Of a stretch of DNA of 34,954 nt, positions 15,486 to 23,692 are shown piece after piece. The stretch covers positions 1 to 34,954 of the forward strand of contig JACKKJ010000010.1 of assembly GCA_024236495.1 (NCBI GenBank). Reading direction: 5' to 3'. Made by a program: the position numbers and the translations under genes. A model generated the notes under the pieces. It was given only the letters and a program-made list of their open reading frames with translations. It made no database searches and was not told the origin of the DNA. Origin of the DNA: Paracoccaceae bacterium (GTDB taxonomy: Bacteria; Pseudomonadota; Alphaproteobacteria; Rhodobacterales; Rhodobacteraceae). Each line of letters starts with the position of its first letter. Position 1 is the first letter of the stretch.

Positions 15486-16367
15486 ATGACACGCACGCAG
15501 GCAACCTCCACCGGTTTCGTTGCCGTTCTTCTTTGGGCGCTGCTGGCGGTCCTGACCGTTGGAACCGCGCCGATGCCGCCGCTTCTGCTGACTGCCGTGA
15601 CCTTCGCCATCGGCGGTGCGCTTGGCATCGCCTGGATCGCCGGAACCCGAAGCTGGGGCGAATTGCGGCGCGTGCCGCTGCGGGTCTACCTGTTCGGCAC
15701 CGCGGGTCTTTTCGGTTATCACTTCCTTTACTTTTCGGCGCTGCGTCTTGCCCCCCCGGCCGAGGCGAGCCTGATCGCCTACCTCTGGCCGCTGTTCATC
15801 GTGCTGATGTCGGGGTTCCTGCCGGGTGAACGGCTGTCGGGCGGCCATGTCGCGGGCGCGCTCCTGGCTTTCGCGGGGGCGGCGCTGATCCTTGCGAAGG
15901 GCGCCGGTGGCGACCTTCCGGCGGGTGCGATGGCGGGGCTGGGCCTGGCGTTTCTTTGCGCGCTGACATGGTCCACCTATTCGGTCGGGTCGCGGCTGAT
16001 GGGGCAGGCCCCGACGGCCTCGGTCGCCGTGTTCTGCGTCGCGACATCGGTACTGTCGGGCCTTGCGCATCTGATGACCGAAGAAACGGTCTGGCCGGCG
16101 GATGGCTGGGGCTGGGCAAGTTGCGCGATGCTTGGCATAGGCCCGGTGGGCCTTGCCTTCTACGTCTGGGACATCGGCGTCAAGCGCGGGAATATCCAGC
16201 TTCTTGGCGTCGCGTCCTATGCCGCGCCACTCTTGTCGACATTTGTCCTTATCGCCGCAGGGCAGGCCGAACCCACCCCGCGCATTGCGATATCCGCCGT
16301 GCTGATCACGCTAGGCGCGGCGCTGGCCGCGAGGGCCGGCGCCCGGAGGCGCCCGGTTCAGACCTGA
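15486..16367 (+). CDS. EamA/DMT-superfamily transporter
   Basis: The 293-residue product is almost wholly hydrophobic, with about ten predicted membrane helices in two EamA halves. The first half holds the characteristic ...LRLAPPAEASLIAYLWPLFIVL... turn and the second half repeats the fold. Members export amino acids, metabolites or drugs; the substrate cannot be named here. The ATG at 15486 has GAAGG just upstream, immediately after the phaB terminator, so a promoter may lie within or near the terminator region. Its end overlaps the small convergent YdcH-like gene by 10 bp. Confidence 0.9.
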   Translation: MTRTQATSTGFVAVLLWALLAVLTVGTAPMPPLLLTAVTFAIGGALGIAWIAGTRSWGELRRVPLRVYLFGTAGLFGYHFLYFSALRLAPPAEASLIAYLWPLFIVLMSGFLPGERLSGGHVAGALLAFAGAALILAKGAGGDLPAGAMAGLGLAFLCALTWSTYSVGSRLMGQAPTASVAVFCVATSVLSGLAHLMTEETVWPADGWGWASCAMLGIGPVGLAFYVWDIGVKRGNIQLLGVASYAAPLLSTFVLIAAGQAEPTPRIAISAVLITLGAALAARAGARRRPVQT

Positions 16368-16525
16368 CTAAGGCGCGCGATCTCTTCCTTGAGCCGCAAT
16401 TTCTGCTTCTTCATCTCCGCAATCTCCAGATCGTCGAAACCGGGATGGCGCAGCGCCTCCTCGACGGCTTCCGACAGATGCTGGTGTTTCTTGCGCAGTT
16501 CCTGCAGGTGCGAACCCATCGACAT
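16358..16525 (-). CDS. YdcH family small protein (DUF465)
   Basis: The 55-residue protein is charged and helical with the DUF465 pattern: HLQELRKKHQHLSEAVEEALRHP, then a D-x-x-I-x-x-M-K-K-Q-K-L-x-L-K-E-E-I tail ending in an arginine-rich helix. These proteins form short coiled coils; the function is unknown. The ATG at 16525 (MSMGSH) has GGAGAGGAG upstream, so I prefer it over a longer frame to 16630. It overlaps the end of the convergent DMT transporter by 10 bp. Confidence 0.88.
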   Translation of the reverse strand: MSMGSHLQELRKKHQHLSEAVEEALRHPGFDDLEIAEMKKQKLRLKEEIARLSQV

Positions 16526-16653
16526 CGTCGTCTCCTCTCCTGTGAACCTTGTCATGATTCCATCACATATGGTGAGTCGTGTCACGCGGAACCAGACTTG
16601 ACACGGCGCTGGGACACCATGACGCGCCAAAGGTTGCTGAACGGCAAACGGAC

Positions 16654-17403
16654 CTAGAACAGAAGGGGTTCGGCATGGCGTAGAACCGCCTGCGCCTCAG
16701 TCGTGAAGCTGTCCCCGTCACGGTCGTGGCACAGGCCCGAATGCAGGATGAACGGGGCCAGAAGCCGAAGCCGCGACCGACCGCCCTTGCGCGCGCGCAG
16801 GATCACGCGCGTGGCGTCGCGCCCGGCGCGCGGTGCGATCGGCAAAACCTCGATCCCCGCCGCGCAAGGCAATGCCAGCATCTCGGCCAGCCGGTCGGCC
16901 GACTGGATCATCGTAAGCCATCCGCCGGGCCTCAGCCGCCGCATCGCGACAGTCAGCCAGTCGGCAAGCGGCGTATCTTCGCGAAGCGCGCGTTCCCGGC
17001 CCGGATCGCGTGCGGGCGTGCCGCCGCCGGCCGGATAGTAGGGCGGATTGGCGATCACCTGATCGAAGCTTTGCGCCCGCAAGGCGCCTGGCAGGTTCCC
17101 CAGGTCGCCTTCGACGACGGCAAGGGCGACGGCGTTTTCTTGGGCGTTTCGCCGCGCCAGCGCGGCATAGTCCGGCTGAAGCTCAAGCCCGGTGACCCTG
17201 ACACCGGGCGCCCGCGCGGCAAGGCAAAGCGCGGCGACACCGGCACCGCAACCCAGTTCCAGGACCGCGTCGCCCGGCCCGGCGGGACAGGCCGCGGCCA
17301 GAAGAACCGGGTCCATCGCCGCGCGATAGCCCTGCCGGGGCTGCCAGACATGCAGACGCCCGCCCAGAAATCCGTCGCGGGTCAGGTCCGCGTCTTCGAA
17401 CAT
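16654..17403 (-). CDS. TrmN6-like SAM-dependent tRNA methyltransferase (COG4123)
   Basis: The 249-residue protein begins with the family's D-x-L-x-x-x-R-L-x-V-W-Q-P-x-x-G-Y-R segment. A Rossmann methyltransferase core follows with SAM loop LELGCGAGVAALCLA and the adenine-N6 motif NPPY in VIANPPYYP. In enterobacteria the homologue methylates A37 of tRNA-Val1. It probably modifies tRNA here too, though the target is unproven. Its ATG overlaps the stop codon of the upstream DUF2007 gene (TGATG), so the two are translationally coupled. Confidence 0.87.
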   Translation of the reverse strand: MFEDADLTRDGFLGGRLHVWQPRQGYRAAMDPVLLAAACPAGPGDAVLELGCGAGVAALCLAARAPGVRVTGLELQPDYAALARRNAQENAVALAVVEGDLGNLPGALRAQSFDQVIANPPYYPAGGGTPARDPGRERALREDTPLADWLTVAMRRLRPGGWLTMIQSADRLAEMLALPCAAGIEVLPIAPRAGRDATRVILRARKGGRSRLRLLAPFILHSGLCHDRDGDSFTTEAQAVLRHAEPLLF

Positions 17404-17618
17404 CAGCCTTCGGGCCCGATGCCGTTGTCGCGCAGGATGGCGCTGGCAAGGAAATGATCCTGCGACCGCACCATGAGCCGCCGGGGCAGCATGCCGATCG
17501 ACCCTTCAAGAACGCTCATGTGGACGTCCAGCTGAAACACCGCTATATCCTCCGCTTCAAGAAGGGCGGTTGCCAGGGCGATCACGGTAAGGTCGTTTGT
17601 GCGGACAAGCTCCTTCAT
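17403..17618 (-). CDS. DUF2007 domain protein
   Basis: The 71-residue protein (MKELVRTNDLTVIALATALLEAEDI...) has the beta-alpha-beta look of DUF2007, called putative signal-transducing or regulatory domains. The conserved E-L-x-R-T-N-D opening and the C-terminal ...SAILRDNGI... are visible. Function is unknown. No Shine-Dalgarno is seen before the ATG at 17618, and a candidate promoter ends only 8 bases before it, so the mRNA may be leaderless. trmN6 follows with a TGATG overlap. Confidence 0.85.
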   Translation of the reverse strand: MKELVRTNDLTVIALATALLEAEDIAVFQLDVHMSVLEGSIGMLPRRLMVRSQDHFLASAILRDNGIGPEG

Positions 17619-17626
17619 GATCCGAG

Positions 17627-17655
17627 ACTTAAGGACAAGCCCCTGCGTTTGTCGA
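17627..17655 (-). promoter_or_regulatory. Candidate promoter for DUF2007-trmN6
   Basis: On the minus strand TCGACA (five of six to consensus, 17655-17650) is followed after 17 bp by TTAAGT (17632-17627). Transcription would start only about two bases before the ATG at 17618. Confidence 0.4.
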
Positions 17656-17672
17656 GGGTGGACGGGACAGGG

Positions 17673-18674
17673 ATGGGTTTGGACGAAACTGTCAAGAAAC
17701 CGCACGACCGGCTTTCCGCGCATCTGGCGGCGGACATGGGCCGTGTCAATGCGCTGATCCGGGAACGGATGGCCTCGGAACATGCGCCGCGCATTCCGGA
17801 AGTGACGGCCCATCTCGTCGAGGCGGGTGGCAAGCGGTTGCGCCCGCTTCTGACGCTGGCAGCAGCGCGCATGTGCGGCTACGACGGGCCCTATCACATC
17901 CATCTGGCCGCCACGGTCGAGTTCATCCACACCGCCACGCTTCTGCATGACGACGTGGTGGACGAAAGCCGCCAGCGGCGCGGCCGACCGACCGCCAACC
18001 TTCTGTGGGACAACAAGTCTTCGGTTCTGGTGGGGGACTATCTCTTTTCCCGGTCGTTCCAGTTGATGGTAGAGACCGGATCGCTCCGGGTGCTCGACAT
18101 CCTCGCGAACGCCTCGGCAACCATCGCGGAAGGCGAGGTGCTGCAACTGACGGCGGCGCAGGATCTGCGCACGGACGAAGCGGTCTATCTTCAGGTGGTG
18201 CGCGGCAAGACCGCCGCCCTGTTCGCGGCCGCGACCGAGGTGGGCGGCGTCGTCGCCGGGGCGCCCGAAAACCAGATCCGTGCACTGCACACCTATGGCG
18301 ATGCGCTTGGCATCGCGTTCCAGATCGTCGACGACATCCTCGACTATGGCGGGGCGACCGAGACCATCGGCAAGAACGTCGGCGACGACTTCCGCGAACG
18401 CAAGCTGACGCTGCCGGTCATCAAGGCGGTCGCGAAAGCCTCTGACGAGGAACGCGCCTTCTGGCGGCGGGTGATCGAAAAGGGCGATCAGGGCGATGGC
18501 GATCTGGAACAGGCGATGGCGCTGATCGCACGTCACGGGGCGATGGATGGCGCGCGGGCCGATGCGTTGACATGGGCGGCGCGGGCAAAGTCGGCGCTTG
18601 GCCTGCTGCCCGCCGGTGCGCTTCGCGACATGCTGTCGGACCTGGCCGACTACGTCGTCGCCCGCGTCAACTGA
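17673..18674 (+). CDS. ispB: Octaprenyl/decaprenyl diphosphate synthase (polyprenyl synthetase)
   Basis: This trans-prenyltransferase adds isopentenyl units to make the C40-C50 side chain of ubiquinone. The 333-residue protein has GGKRLRP at 52-58, the first aspartate-rich motif DDVVD at 93-97 in LLHDDVVDES, GDYLFS, and the second DDILD in QIVDDILDYGG. Small residues before the first motif fit a long-chain product, but the length (C45 or C50) cannot be read with certainty. The ATG at 17673 has only an AGGG before it. It is convergent to ispE with an 8-bp gap and divergent from DUF2007. The promoter probably lies inside the DUF2007 coding region. Confidence 0.93.
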   Translation: MGLDETVKKPHDRLSAHLAADMGRVNALIRERMASEHAPRIPEVTAHLVEAGGKRLRPLLTLAAARMCGYDGPYHIHLAATVEFIHTATLLHDDVVDESRQRRGRPTANLLWDNKSSVLVGDYLFSRSFQLMVETGSLRVLDILANASATIAEGEVLQLTAAQDLRTDEAVYLQVVRGKTAALFAAATEVGGVVAGAPENQIRALHTYGDALGIAFQIVDDILDYGGATETIGKNVGDDFRERKLTLPVIKAVAKASDEERAFWRRVIEKGDQGDGDLEQAMALIARHGAMDGARADALTWAARAKSALGLLPAGALRDMLSDLADYVVARVN

Positions 18675-18682
18675 CAGCGGCT

Positions 18683-19516
18683 TCAGGCTAGAACCGGCGC
18701 GGCGGCAACCCACCATGACGGCCGGGCCGAACGCAGGGCGTCGGCTGCGACCTTTGCCGCCCCGGCGTCGGCGAAAAGCCCGAAACAGGTCGCGCCCGAC
18801 CCCGACATCCGCGCGATCAGGCAGCCGGGCTGCGCCGCAAGCGCCGCGATGGCATCGCCGATCCCTGGCACAAGCGCCCGTGCCGGGGCCTCAAGATCGT
18901 TGCGGCAGGCCCGAAGGTGACGCGCCAGGTCTTCGACCGTGGCAAGTGGAGGAAGCGGCGGAAGGCCGGGATTGTCACGCTTGACGAGCGCGCGGAAGAC
19001 CTCGGGCGTCGAAACCGAACAGCCGGGGTTGGCCAGGACCAGATGCGCGGGCGGCAGGGGCGGAAGCGGTTCCAGAACCTCGCCGATACCGCACATCCGG
19101 ACTGGCCGCCCCGCCAGGCAGACCGGCACGTCCGCGCCCAGAACCGCCGTCGTGGCCGCGTCGGGCAGCGGGCGCTGGTCCATCCGGCAGATCGCGCGGA
19201 TCGTCGCCGCCGCATCCGCCGATCCGCCGCCGATCCCCGAAGCGACGGGCAGCCTTTTCGTCAACGCGATTGCCATGTCTCGCGCGCCCAGAAACCGCGC
19301 GGCGCGCAGCACCAGGTTGTCGGCGCCGGGATCCAGCCCCGGACCCATCGGCCCGTCGATCGTCAGGGCCAGTCCCCGGCCCCGCGTCAGGCGGAGGTTG
19401 TCGCCGACACCCGCGAAGACGACCAGGCTATCAAGCAGGTGATATCCGTCAGCCCGTCGCCCGGTCACATGCAGCGCGAGATTGACCTTGGCAGGCGCGA
19501 ATTCGTCAGTTGCCAT
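18683..19516 (-). CDS. ispE: 4-diphosphocytidyl-2-C-methyl-D-erythritol kinase
   Basis: IspE phosphorylates CDP-methylerythritol in the MEP pathway to isopentenyl diphosphate. It belongs to the GHMP kinases. The 277-residue product has Lys10 and Asn12 in the PAKVNLALHV motif, the ATP loop PVASGIGGGSADAA at 90-103, and GADVPVCL with the catalytic aspartate. The ATG at 19516 lies inside the last codons of the TPR gene (11-bp overlap), suggesting coupling; longer frames upstream read only into that gene. It lies next to ispB on the opposite strand, placing precursor and chain-length steps of ubiquinone side-chain synthesis side by side. Confidence 0.96.
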   Translation of the reverse strand: MATDEFAPAKVNLALHVTGRRADGYHLLDSLVVFAGVGDNLRLTRGRGLALTIDGPMGPGLDPGADNLVLRAARFLGARDMAIALTKRLPVASGIGGGSADAAATIRAICRMDQRPLPDAATTAVLGADVPVCLAGRPVRMCGIGEVLEPLPPLPPAHLVLANPGCSVSTPEVFRALVKRDNPGLPPLPPLATVEDLARHLRACRNDLEAPARALVPGIGDAIAALAAQPGCLIARMSGSGATCFGLFADAGAAKVAADALRSARPSWWVAAAPVLA

Positions 19517-21206
19517 TCTTGCTGACGGCCAGCGGCTCTGCGCCCTCTTCGGCCAGAACAGCGTCCAGCCCGACCTCCAGCTTGCGGCGGATGCGGGTCG
19601 CGTCCTCCTCGCTTTCGGGCTCGAACGAGAGGGCGCGCTTCCACTGGAACTCCGCCTCGCGCTGGCGCCCGACGGCCCAGTAGACATCACCCAGATGGTC
19701 GTTGACGATACTGTCGACCGGCATGAGTTCGACCGCCTTCTCCATCCGCGCCACAGCTTCCTCATAGCGGCCCATGCGGTAAAGCGCCCAGCCAAGGCTA
19801 TCGACGATGTAGCCATCCTCGGGCTTCGCGGCGACCGCCCTTTCGATCATCGAAAGGGCTTCGTCGAGGTTCGTGTTCATCTCGAGAAAGGAGTAACCCA
19901 TGTAGTTCAGCACTTGTGGCTGATTGGGACTGAGTTCCAGCGCCTTGCGGAAGTCTGCCTCCGCGGCGGCCCAGTCCTTTTCCCGTTCGTGACAGATGCC
20001 GCGCGTATAATAGACGACCCACTGACCAGGCTGCTCTGTTGGCAGATCCGCGATCGCCCGGTCATAGGCGGCGGCAGCCTCGGAAAATCGTTCCTGGCGG
20101 CGCAGGATGTCGCCCAGCGTCGACCAGACAACGGCAACCTTGGGGCGTGCCTTGGCAAGTTGCTGCAAGGCCTCGATCGCCGCATCGATTCTGTCAGAGG
20201 CAACAAGTGCATCGACGCGCCCAAGTTCGGCCGTCAGATAGGATGGATCTTCGGAGGAAATCCGATTGTAGGTCTTTGTGGCCAGTTCATGCTGGTCCTG
20301 CCGTTCCAGAATACCCGCCGACATCAGGATCGCGTCGACATAGTCGGGCCGAAGGAACTCTGCCAGCCGGGTGAAGGTCAGCGCATCGAGCGCTCCTGTC
20401 TCCGCGTTCAGCACGCCTGCAACGGTCGCAAAGACCTCGGCGATGCCATCGGCCGGGTCGCGGATCACGTCGAAGGGGACAGCCCCCCCGGCAATAAGGC
20501 TCTGGCGCAACACTTCAAGCTCTGGGTCGATGGCTCCGCCCACGACACGTTCGATCAGTTCGACCGCGGCGGCGTTTCGCTCCAGCTGGCTAAGGATTTC
20601 GGCATGCGCGATGACGCCCCGGCGCGTCGCTTGCAGCGGCCCGCCTTCCTTGCCCGAAAAAATGGCGTCGGCGCCTTCGAAATCTCCGACTGACGCAAGC
20701 GCCAGCGCCTTGTGATAAAGGCCGAAGGTCCGCAGGCCGGGTTGTTCTGACAATCCATCGAAGACGGTCAGCGCTTCGGACATCTGACCCTGGCCGACAA
20801 GGGACCAGGCGCGAAAAAGATCGTCGACAAGCGGTCCCGCAGTATGGCCATCGTCAAGCTCCGCAATGGCGCCGGCGTAATCGCCGTTCTTGGCCAGGCT
20901 GCCAAGAATCACCAGTGTGACGACCTGGCTGTCATAGCCGCGTTCGCGTTGCTGCACCGCGATCGGAACGGCCTTTTCCGGGTGGCCCCGGGCAATCTGT
21001 GACAGGATGGCCGTTTCGGCGACGGCGGTATTGGTCGGGTCTTGCTGAAGCGCCAGCGCCAGATAGATCGCGGCCTCGTCGTAGTTGAACATCGAGAACG
21101 CCTGGCGCCCTGCCAGATAGGGCCCGGCAAGGCCCTCGGCCGCCAGAACGGCGGGGGCCTGGGTCAAAAGGCCCAGCGCGAGGGCAACGGAAAGGCGTAC
21201 GGCCAA
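19506..21206 (-). CDS. Exported tetratricopeptide-repeat protein
   Basis: The 566-residue product starts with a signal peptide (LSVALALGLLTQAPAVLA, cleaved before AEGL). Most of the rest consists of TPR helices, clearest in the C-terminal half: ...YDRAIADLP..., ...AEADFRKALELSPNQPQVLNYMGYSFLEM..., ...WALYRMGRYEEAVARMEKAVEL.... The start is taken as TTG at 21206, since GGAGGAG lies 7 bases upstream. The longer frame to 21320 runs into the ETF-QO gene and would bury the signal peptide. TPR proteins of this kind act as envelope scaffolds; the partner is unknown. It lies between ETF-QO and ispE on the same strand. Confidence 0.85.
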   Translation of the reverse strand: MAVRLSVALALGLLTQAPAVLAAEGLAGPYLAGRQAFSMFNYDEAAIYLALALQQDPTNTAVAETAILSQIARGHPEKAVPIAVQQRERGYDSQVVTLVILGSLAKNGDYAGAIAELDDGHTAGPLVDDLFRAWSLVGQGQMSEALTVFDGLSEQPGLRTFGLYHKALALASVGDFEGADAIFSGKEGGPLQATRRGVIAHAEILSQLERNAAAVELIERVVGGAIDPELEVLRQSLIAGGAVPFDVIRDPADGIAEVFATVAGVLNAETGALDALTFTRLAEFLRPDYVDAILMSAGILERQDQHELATKTYNRISSEDPSYLTAELGRVDALVASDRIDAAIEALQQLAKARPKVAVVWSTLGDILRRQERFSEAAAAYDRAIADLPTEQPGQWVVYYTRGICHEREKDWAAAEADFRKALELSPNQPQVLNYMGYSFLEMNTNLDEALSMIERAVAAKPEDGYIVDSLGWALYRMGRYEEAVARMEKAVELMPVDSIVNDHLGDVYWAVGRQREAEFQWKRALSFEPESEEDATRIRRKLEVGLDAVLAEEGAEPLAVSKNGN

Positions 21207-21213
21207 GGCTGGT

Positions 21214-21220
21214 CTCCTCC
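21214..21220 (-). promoter_or_regulatory. Shine-Dalgarno that supports a TTG start of the TPR gene
   Basis: GGAGGAG on the minus strand ends 7 bases before TTG at 21206 and directly precedes the signal-peptide coding region. Confidence 0.65.
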
Positions 21221-21254
21221 AGACGGTCCTGGGCGTCAGCCTAGTGCGGCCGGT

Positions 21255-21293
21255 CCCGCAAGGCAATGCGGGGCGATCCGTCGAACCGCCCCG
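21255..21293 (-). other. Two overlapping, mutually exclusive hairpins between ETF-QO and TPR genes
   Basis: CGGGGCG (21269-21275) pairs with CGCCCCG (21287-21293). CCCGCA (21255-21260) pairs with TGCGGG (21267-21272). The two stems share bases 21269-21272, so they cannot form together. No T-run follows on the minus strand. This could be a processing or attenuation element, or chance in GC-rich DNA. Confidence 0.3.
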
Positions 21294-21316
21294 CCGGTGG
21301 CTTCCCGCCGGGCCTG

Positions 21317-22966
21317 TCACATATTGGGATAGTTCGGTCCGTCACCGCCCTGGGGCGTCGTCCAGTTGATGTTCTGGCTGGGGTCCTTGATGTCGCAGGT
21401 CTTGCAGTGAACGCAGTTCTGGAAATTGATCTGGAACCGTGGCCCGTCTTCGCCGTCAAGCACCTCGTAGACGCCGGCCGGGCAGTAGCGTTGCGCCGGT
21501 TCGTCATACTTGGGCAGGTTGACCTTGATCGGGACGCTTTCGTCCTTAAGCCGCAGATGGCAGGGTTGGCTTTCCTCGTGGTTGGTCGCGGCGAAGGCCA
21601 CGTTGGTCAGCCGGTCGAATGAGAGGACACCATCGGGTTTCGGATAGTCGATCTTCGGGAATTTCGACGCCTCGCCAGTCGCGGCGGCGTCGGACTTGCC
21701 GTGCTTCAGCGTCCCGAAGAACGACAGGCCGAGCAGATTGTTCGTCCACATGTCGAGCCCGCCAAGCACCAGCGACGGCACCATGCCCCACCTTGACCAC
21801 ATCGGCTTGACGTTGCGGACCTTCTTCAGGTCTTTCGCGATGGGGCCCGACCGCAGGTCGGCCTCGTAGGCCGAAAGCTCGTCGCCCGAACGGCCTGCCG
21901 CCATCGCCTTGGCTGCCGCCTCGGCCGCCGCGATGCCCGACAGCATGGCGTTGTGGTTACCCTTGATGCGCGGCACGTTCACAAGGCCCGCCGAACAGCC
22001 CAGAAGCGCGACGCCCGGCGCCACCACTTTCGGGATCGACTGCCAGCCGCCCTCGCTGATCGCGCGCGCGCCGTAGGCCACGCGCTTGCCGCCCTTCAGA
22101 AGCTCCGCGACCATCGGGTGATGCTTGAAGCGCTGGAACTCCATGTAGGGGTAAAGATGCGGGTTCTGGTAGTTCAGGTGCACCACGAATCCGACATAGA
22201 CCTGGTTGTTTTCCAGATGGTAGATGAACGATCCGCCGCCCGCGTTCGATCCAAGCGGCCAGCCCATGGTATGGGTAACGGTGCCCTCGCGGTGCTTGGC
22301 CGGGTCGATCTCCCAGATCTCCTTCATGCCAAGGCCGAACTTCTGCGGGCAGTGGCCCTTGGAAAGGTCGTATTTCGCGATGACTTCCTTGGCGAGCGAC
22401 CCGCGCACGCCTTCGGACAGGAAGACATACTTGCCGTGAAGCTCCATCCCCGGTTCGTACTGCGGGCCGGGCGCGCCATCGGACTGCAGCCCCATCTCGC
22501 CGGCCACCACGCCCTTGACCTCACCGTTCTCGCCATAGACGAGCGCGGAACACGACATGCCCGGGAAGATTTCCACCCCCAGCGCTTCCGCCTGCTCGGC
22601 CATCCAGCGGCAGACATTCGCCATTGAGACGATGTACTTGCCGTGGTTCGACATCAGGGGCGGCATCGGCCAGTTCGGGATGCGCACCTGCCCTGCCGGC
22701 CCGAGGATGTAGAAATTGTCCTTCTTCACTTCGGTCCTGATGGGCGCGCCCTTTTCCTTCCAGTCCGGAACCAGCGCATCAAGGCCGGCGGTGTCCAGGA
22801 CCGCGCCCGACAGGATATGCGCGCCGACCTCGGACCCTTTTTCCAGGACCACGACGTTCAGATCTGCGTCGATCTGTTTCAGGCGGATGGCCGCCGACAG
22901 GCCCGCCGGCCCCGCGCCCACGATCACAACGTCATATTCCATCGCTTCGCGCGCGATCTCGGTCAT
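21317..22966 (-). CDS. Electron transfer flavoprotein-ubiquinone oxidoreductase
   Basis: This inner-membrane-associated FAD and [4Fe-4S] protein passes electrons from acyl-CoA dehydrogenases, via ETF, to ubiquinone. At 549 residues it is full length. The FAD motif IVGAGPAGLSAA is near the N-terminus (17-22 GAGPAG). The C-terminal cluster cysteines are Cys495, Cys518, Cys521 and Cys524 in NCVHCKTCDIKDP. The start is the ATG at 22966, with GAGGGG 7 bases upstream. The acyl-CoA dehydrogenase at 27-29 kb is a plausible electron donor via ETF. The etfAB genes are not in the window. Confidence 0.96.
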   Translation of the reverse strand: MTEIAREAMEYDVVIVGAGPAGLSAAIRLKQIDADLNVVVLEKGSEVGAHILSGAVLDTAGLDALVPDWKEKGAPIRTEVKKDNFYILGPAGQVRIPNWPMPPLMSNHGKYIVSMANVCRWMAEQAEALGVEIFPGMSCSALVYGENGEVKGVVAGEMGLQSDGAPGPQYEPGMELHGKYVFLSEGVRGSLAKEVIAKYDLSKGHCPQKFGLGMKEIWEIDPAKHREGTVTHTMGWPLGSNAGGGSFIYHLENNQVYVGFVVHLNYQNPHLYPYMEFQRFKHHPMVAELLKGGKRVAYGARAISEGGWQSIPKVVAPGVALLGCSAGLVNVPRIKGNHNAMLSGIAAAEAAAKAMAAGRSGDELSAYEADLRSGPIAKDLKKVRNVKPMWSRWGMVPSLVLGGLDMWTNNLLGLSFFGTLKHGKSDAAATGEASKFPKIDYPKPDGVLSFDRLTNVAFAATNHEESQPCHLRLKDESVPIKVNLPKYDEPAQRYCPAGVYEVLDGEDGPRFQINFQNCVHCKTCDIKDPSQNINWTTPQGGDGPNYPNM

Positions 22967-23129
22967 CAGCAATCCCCTCGGCTGGAATTCGGGCCCAAAA
23001 GTCCCGGAGTTCCTAGCTTACCGGATGGGGCGAAGCAATCACGACGCGACATGATATTGCCCGTTCGCGCCCAGCCGGAAACATTCTTGCGCAGACGGGT
23101 CGGCTCCGCCCCTTGCTTATGCGGCCTGC

Positions 23130-23159
23130 TTGACTTTACGGTCGCAACGCGGATTTACA
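23130..23159 (+). promoter_or_regulatory. Candidate greA promoter
   Basis: TTGACT at 23130-23135 is followed after 18 bp by TTTACA at 23154-23159, in the 235-bp gap before greA. The -35 is good and the -10 is weak. The rest of the gap (22967-23201) shows no gene I can support. Confidence 0.35.
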
Positions 23160-23201
23160 CTGCGACGACCAGGCAGAACCCCGAAACCAACGACGGGCAG
23201 T

Positions 23202-23672
23202 ATGGAAAAGATACCGATGACCCGCGCGGGCCATGCCGCGCTTGATGAAGAGTTGAAGGCGCTCAAATCCGTTGAGCGCCCCGCCGTGATCAAGGCGATC
23301 GCCGAGGCGCGCGAACATGGCGACCTTTCGGAGAACGCCGAATATCACGCCGCGCGGGAACGCCAGAGTTTCGTCGAGGGCCGCATCAAGGAACTGGAAG
23401 CGATGCTGTCGCTGGCCGATGTGATCGACACGTCGCGCCTGTCCGGGGCGATCAAGTTCGGCGCGACCGTCACGCTGGTCGACGAGGCCACTGACGAGGA
23501 ACGCACCTACCAGATCGTCGGTGAGGCAGAGGCAGACATCGAAAGGGGGCTCTTGAACATCCGGTCGCCGCTTGCGCGTGCGCTGATCGGAAAGGATGAG
23601 GGCGACAGCGTCGATGTGCGCACCCCCGGAGGCCAGAAAAGCTACGAAGTCGTCACGATTCGCTACATCTGA
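23202..23672 (+). CDS. greA: Transcription elongation factor GreA
   Basis: GreA inserts a coiled coil into the RNA polymerase secondary channel and stimulates cleavage of backtracked transcripts. The 156-residue protein is the usual length. The start MEKIPMTRAGH matches the family. The coiled-coil tip carries HGDLSENAEYHAARERQ with the acidic Asp-Leu-Ser-Glu that positions Mg2+, and the C-terminal FKBP-like domain ends ...SYEVVTIRYI. A frame extending to 23130 adds unrelated sequence. An unknown membrane-protein gene follows 20 bp later, probably cotranscribed. Confidence 0.97.
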   Translation: MEKIPMTRAGHAALDEELKALKSVERPAVIKAIAEAREHGDLSENAEYHAARERQSFVEGRIKELEAMLSLADVIDTSRLSGAIKFGATVTLVDEATDEERTYQIVGEAEADIERGLLNIRSPLARALIGKDEGDSVDVRTPGGQKSYEVVTIRYI

Positions 23673-23692
23673 AGCAAAGGCAGGGCAGCGCC

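Noticed and set aside
19482..20693. A plus-strand frame of about 400 codons opposite the TPR gene
   Set aside because: The minus strand encodes clear TPR repeats and a signal peptide. The antisense frame has no recognisable domain.
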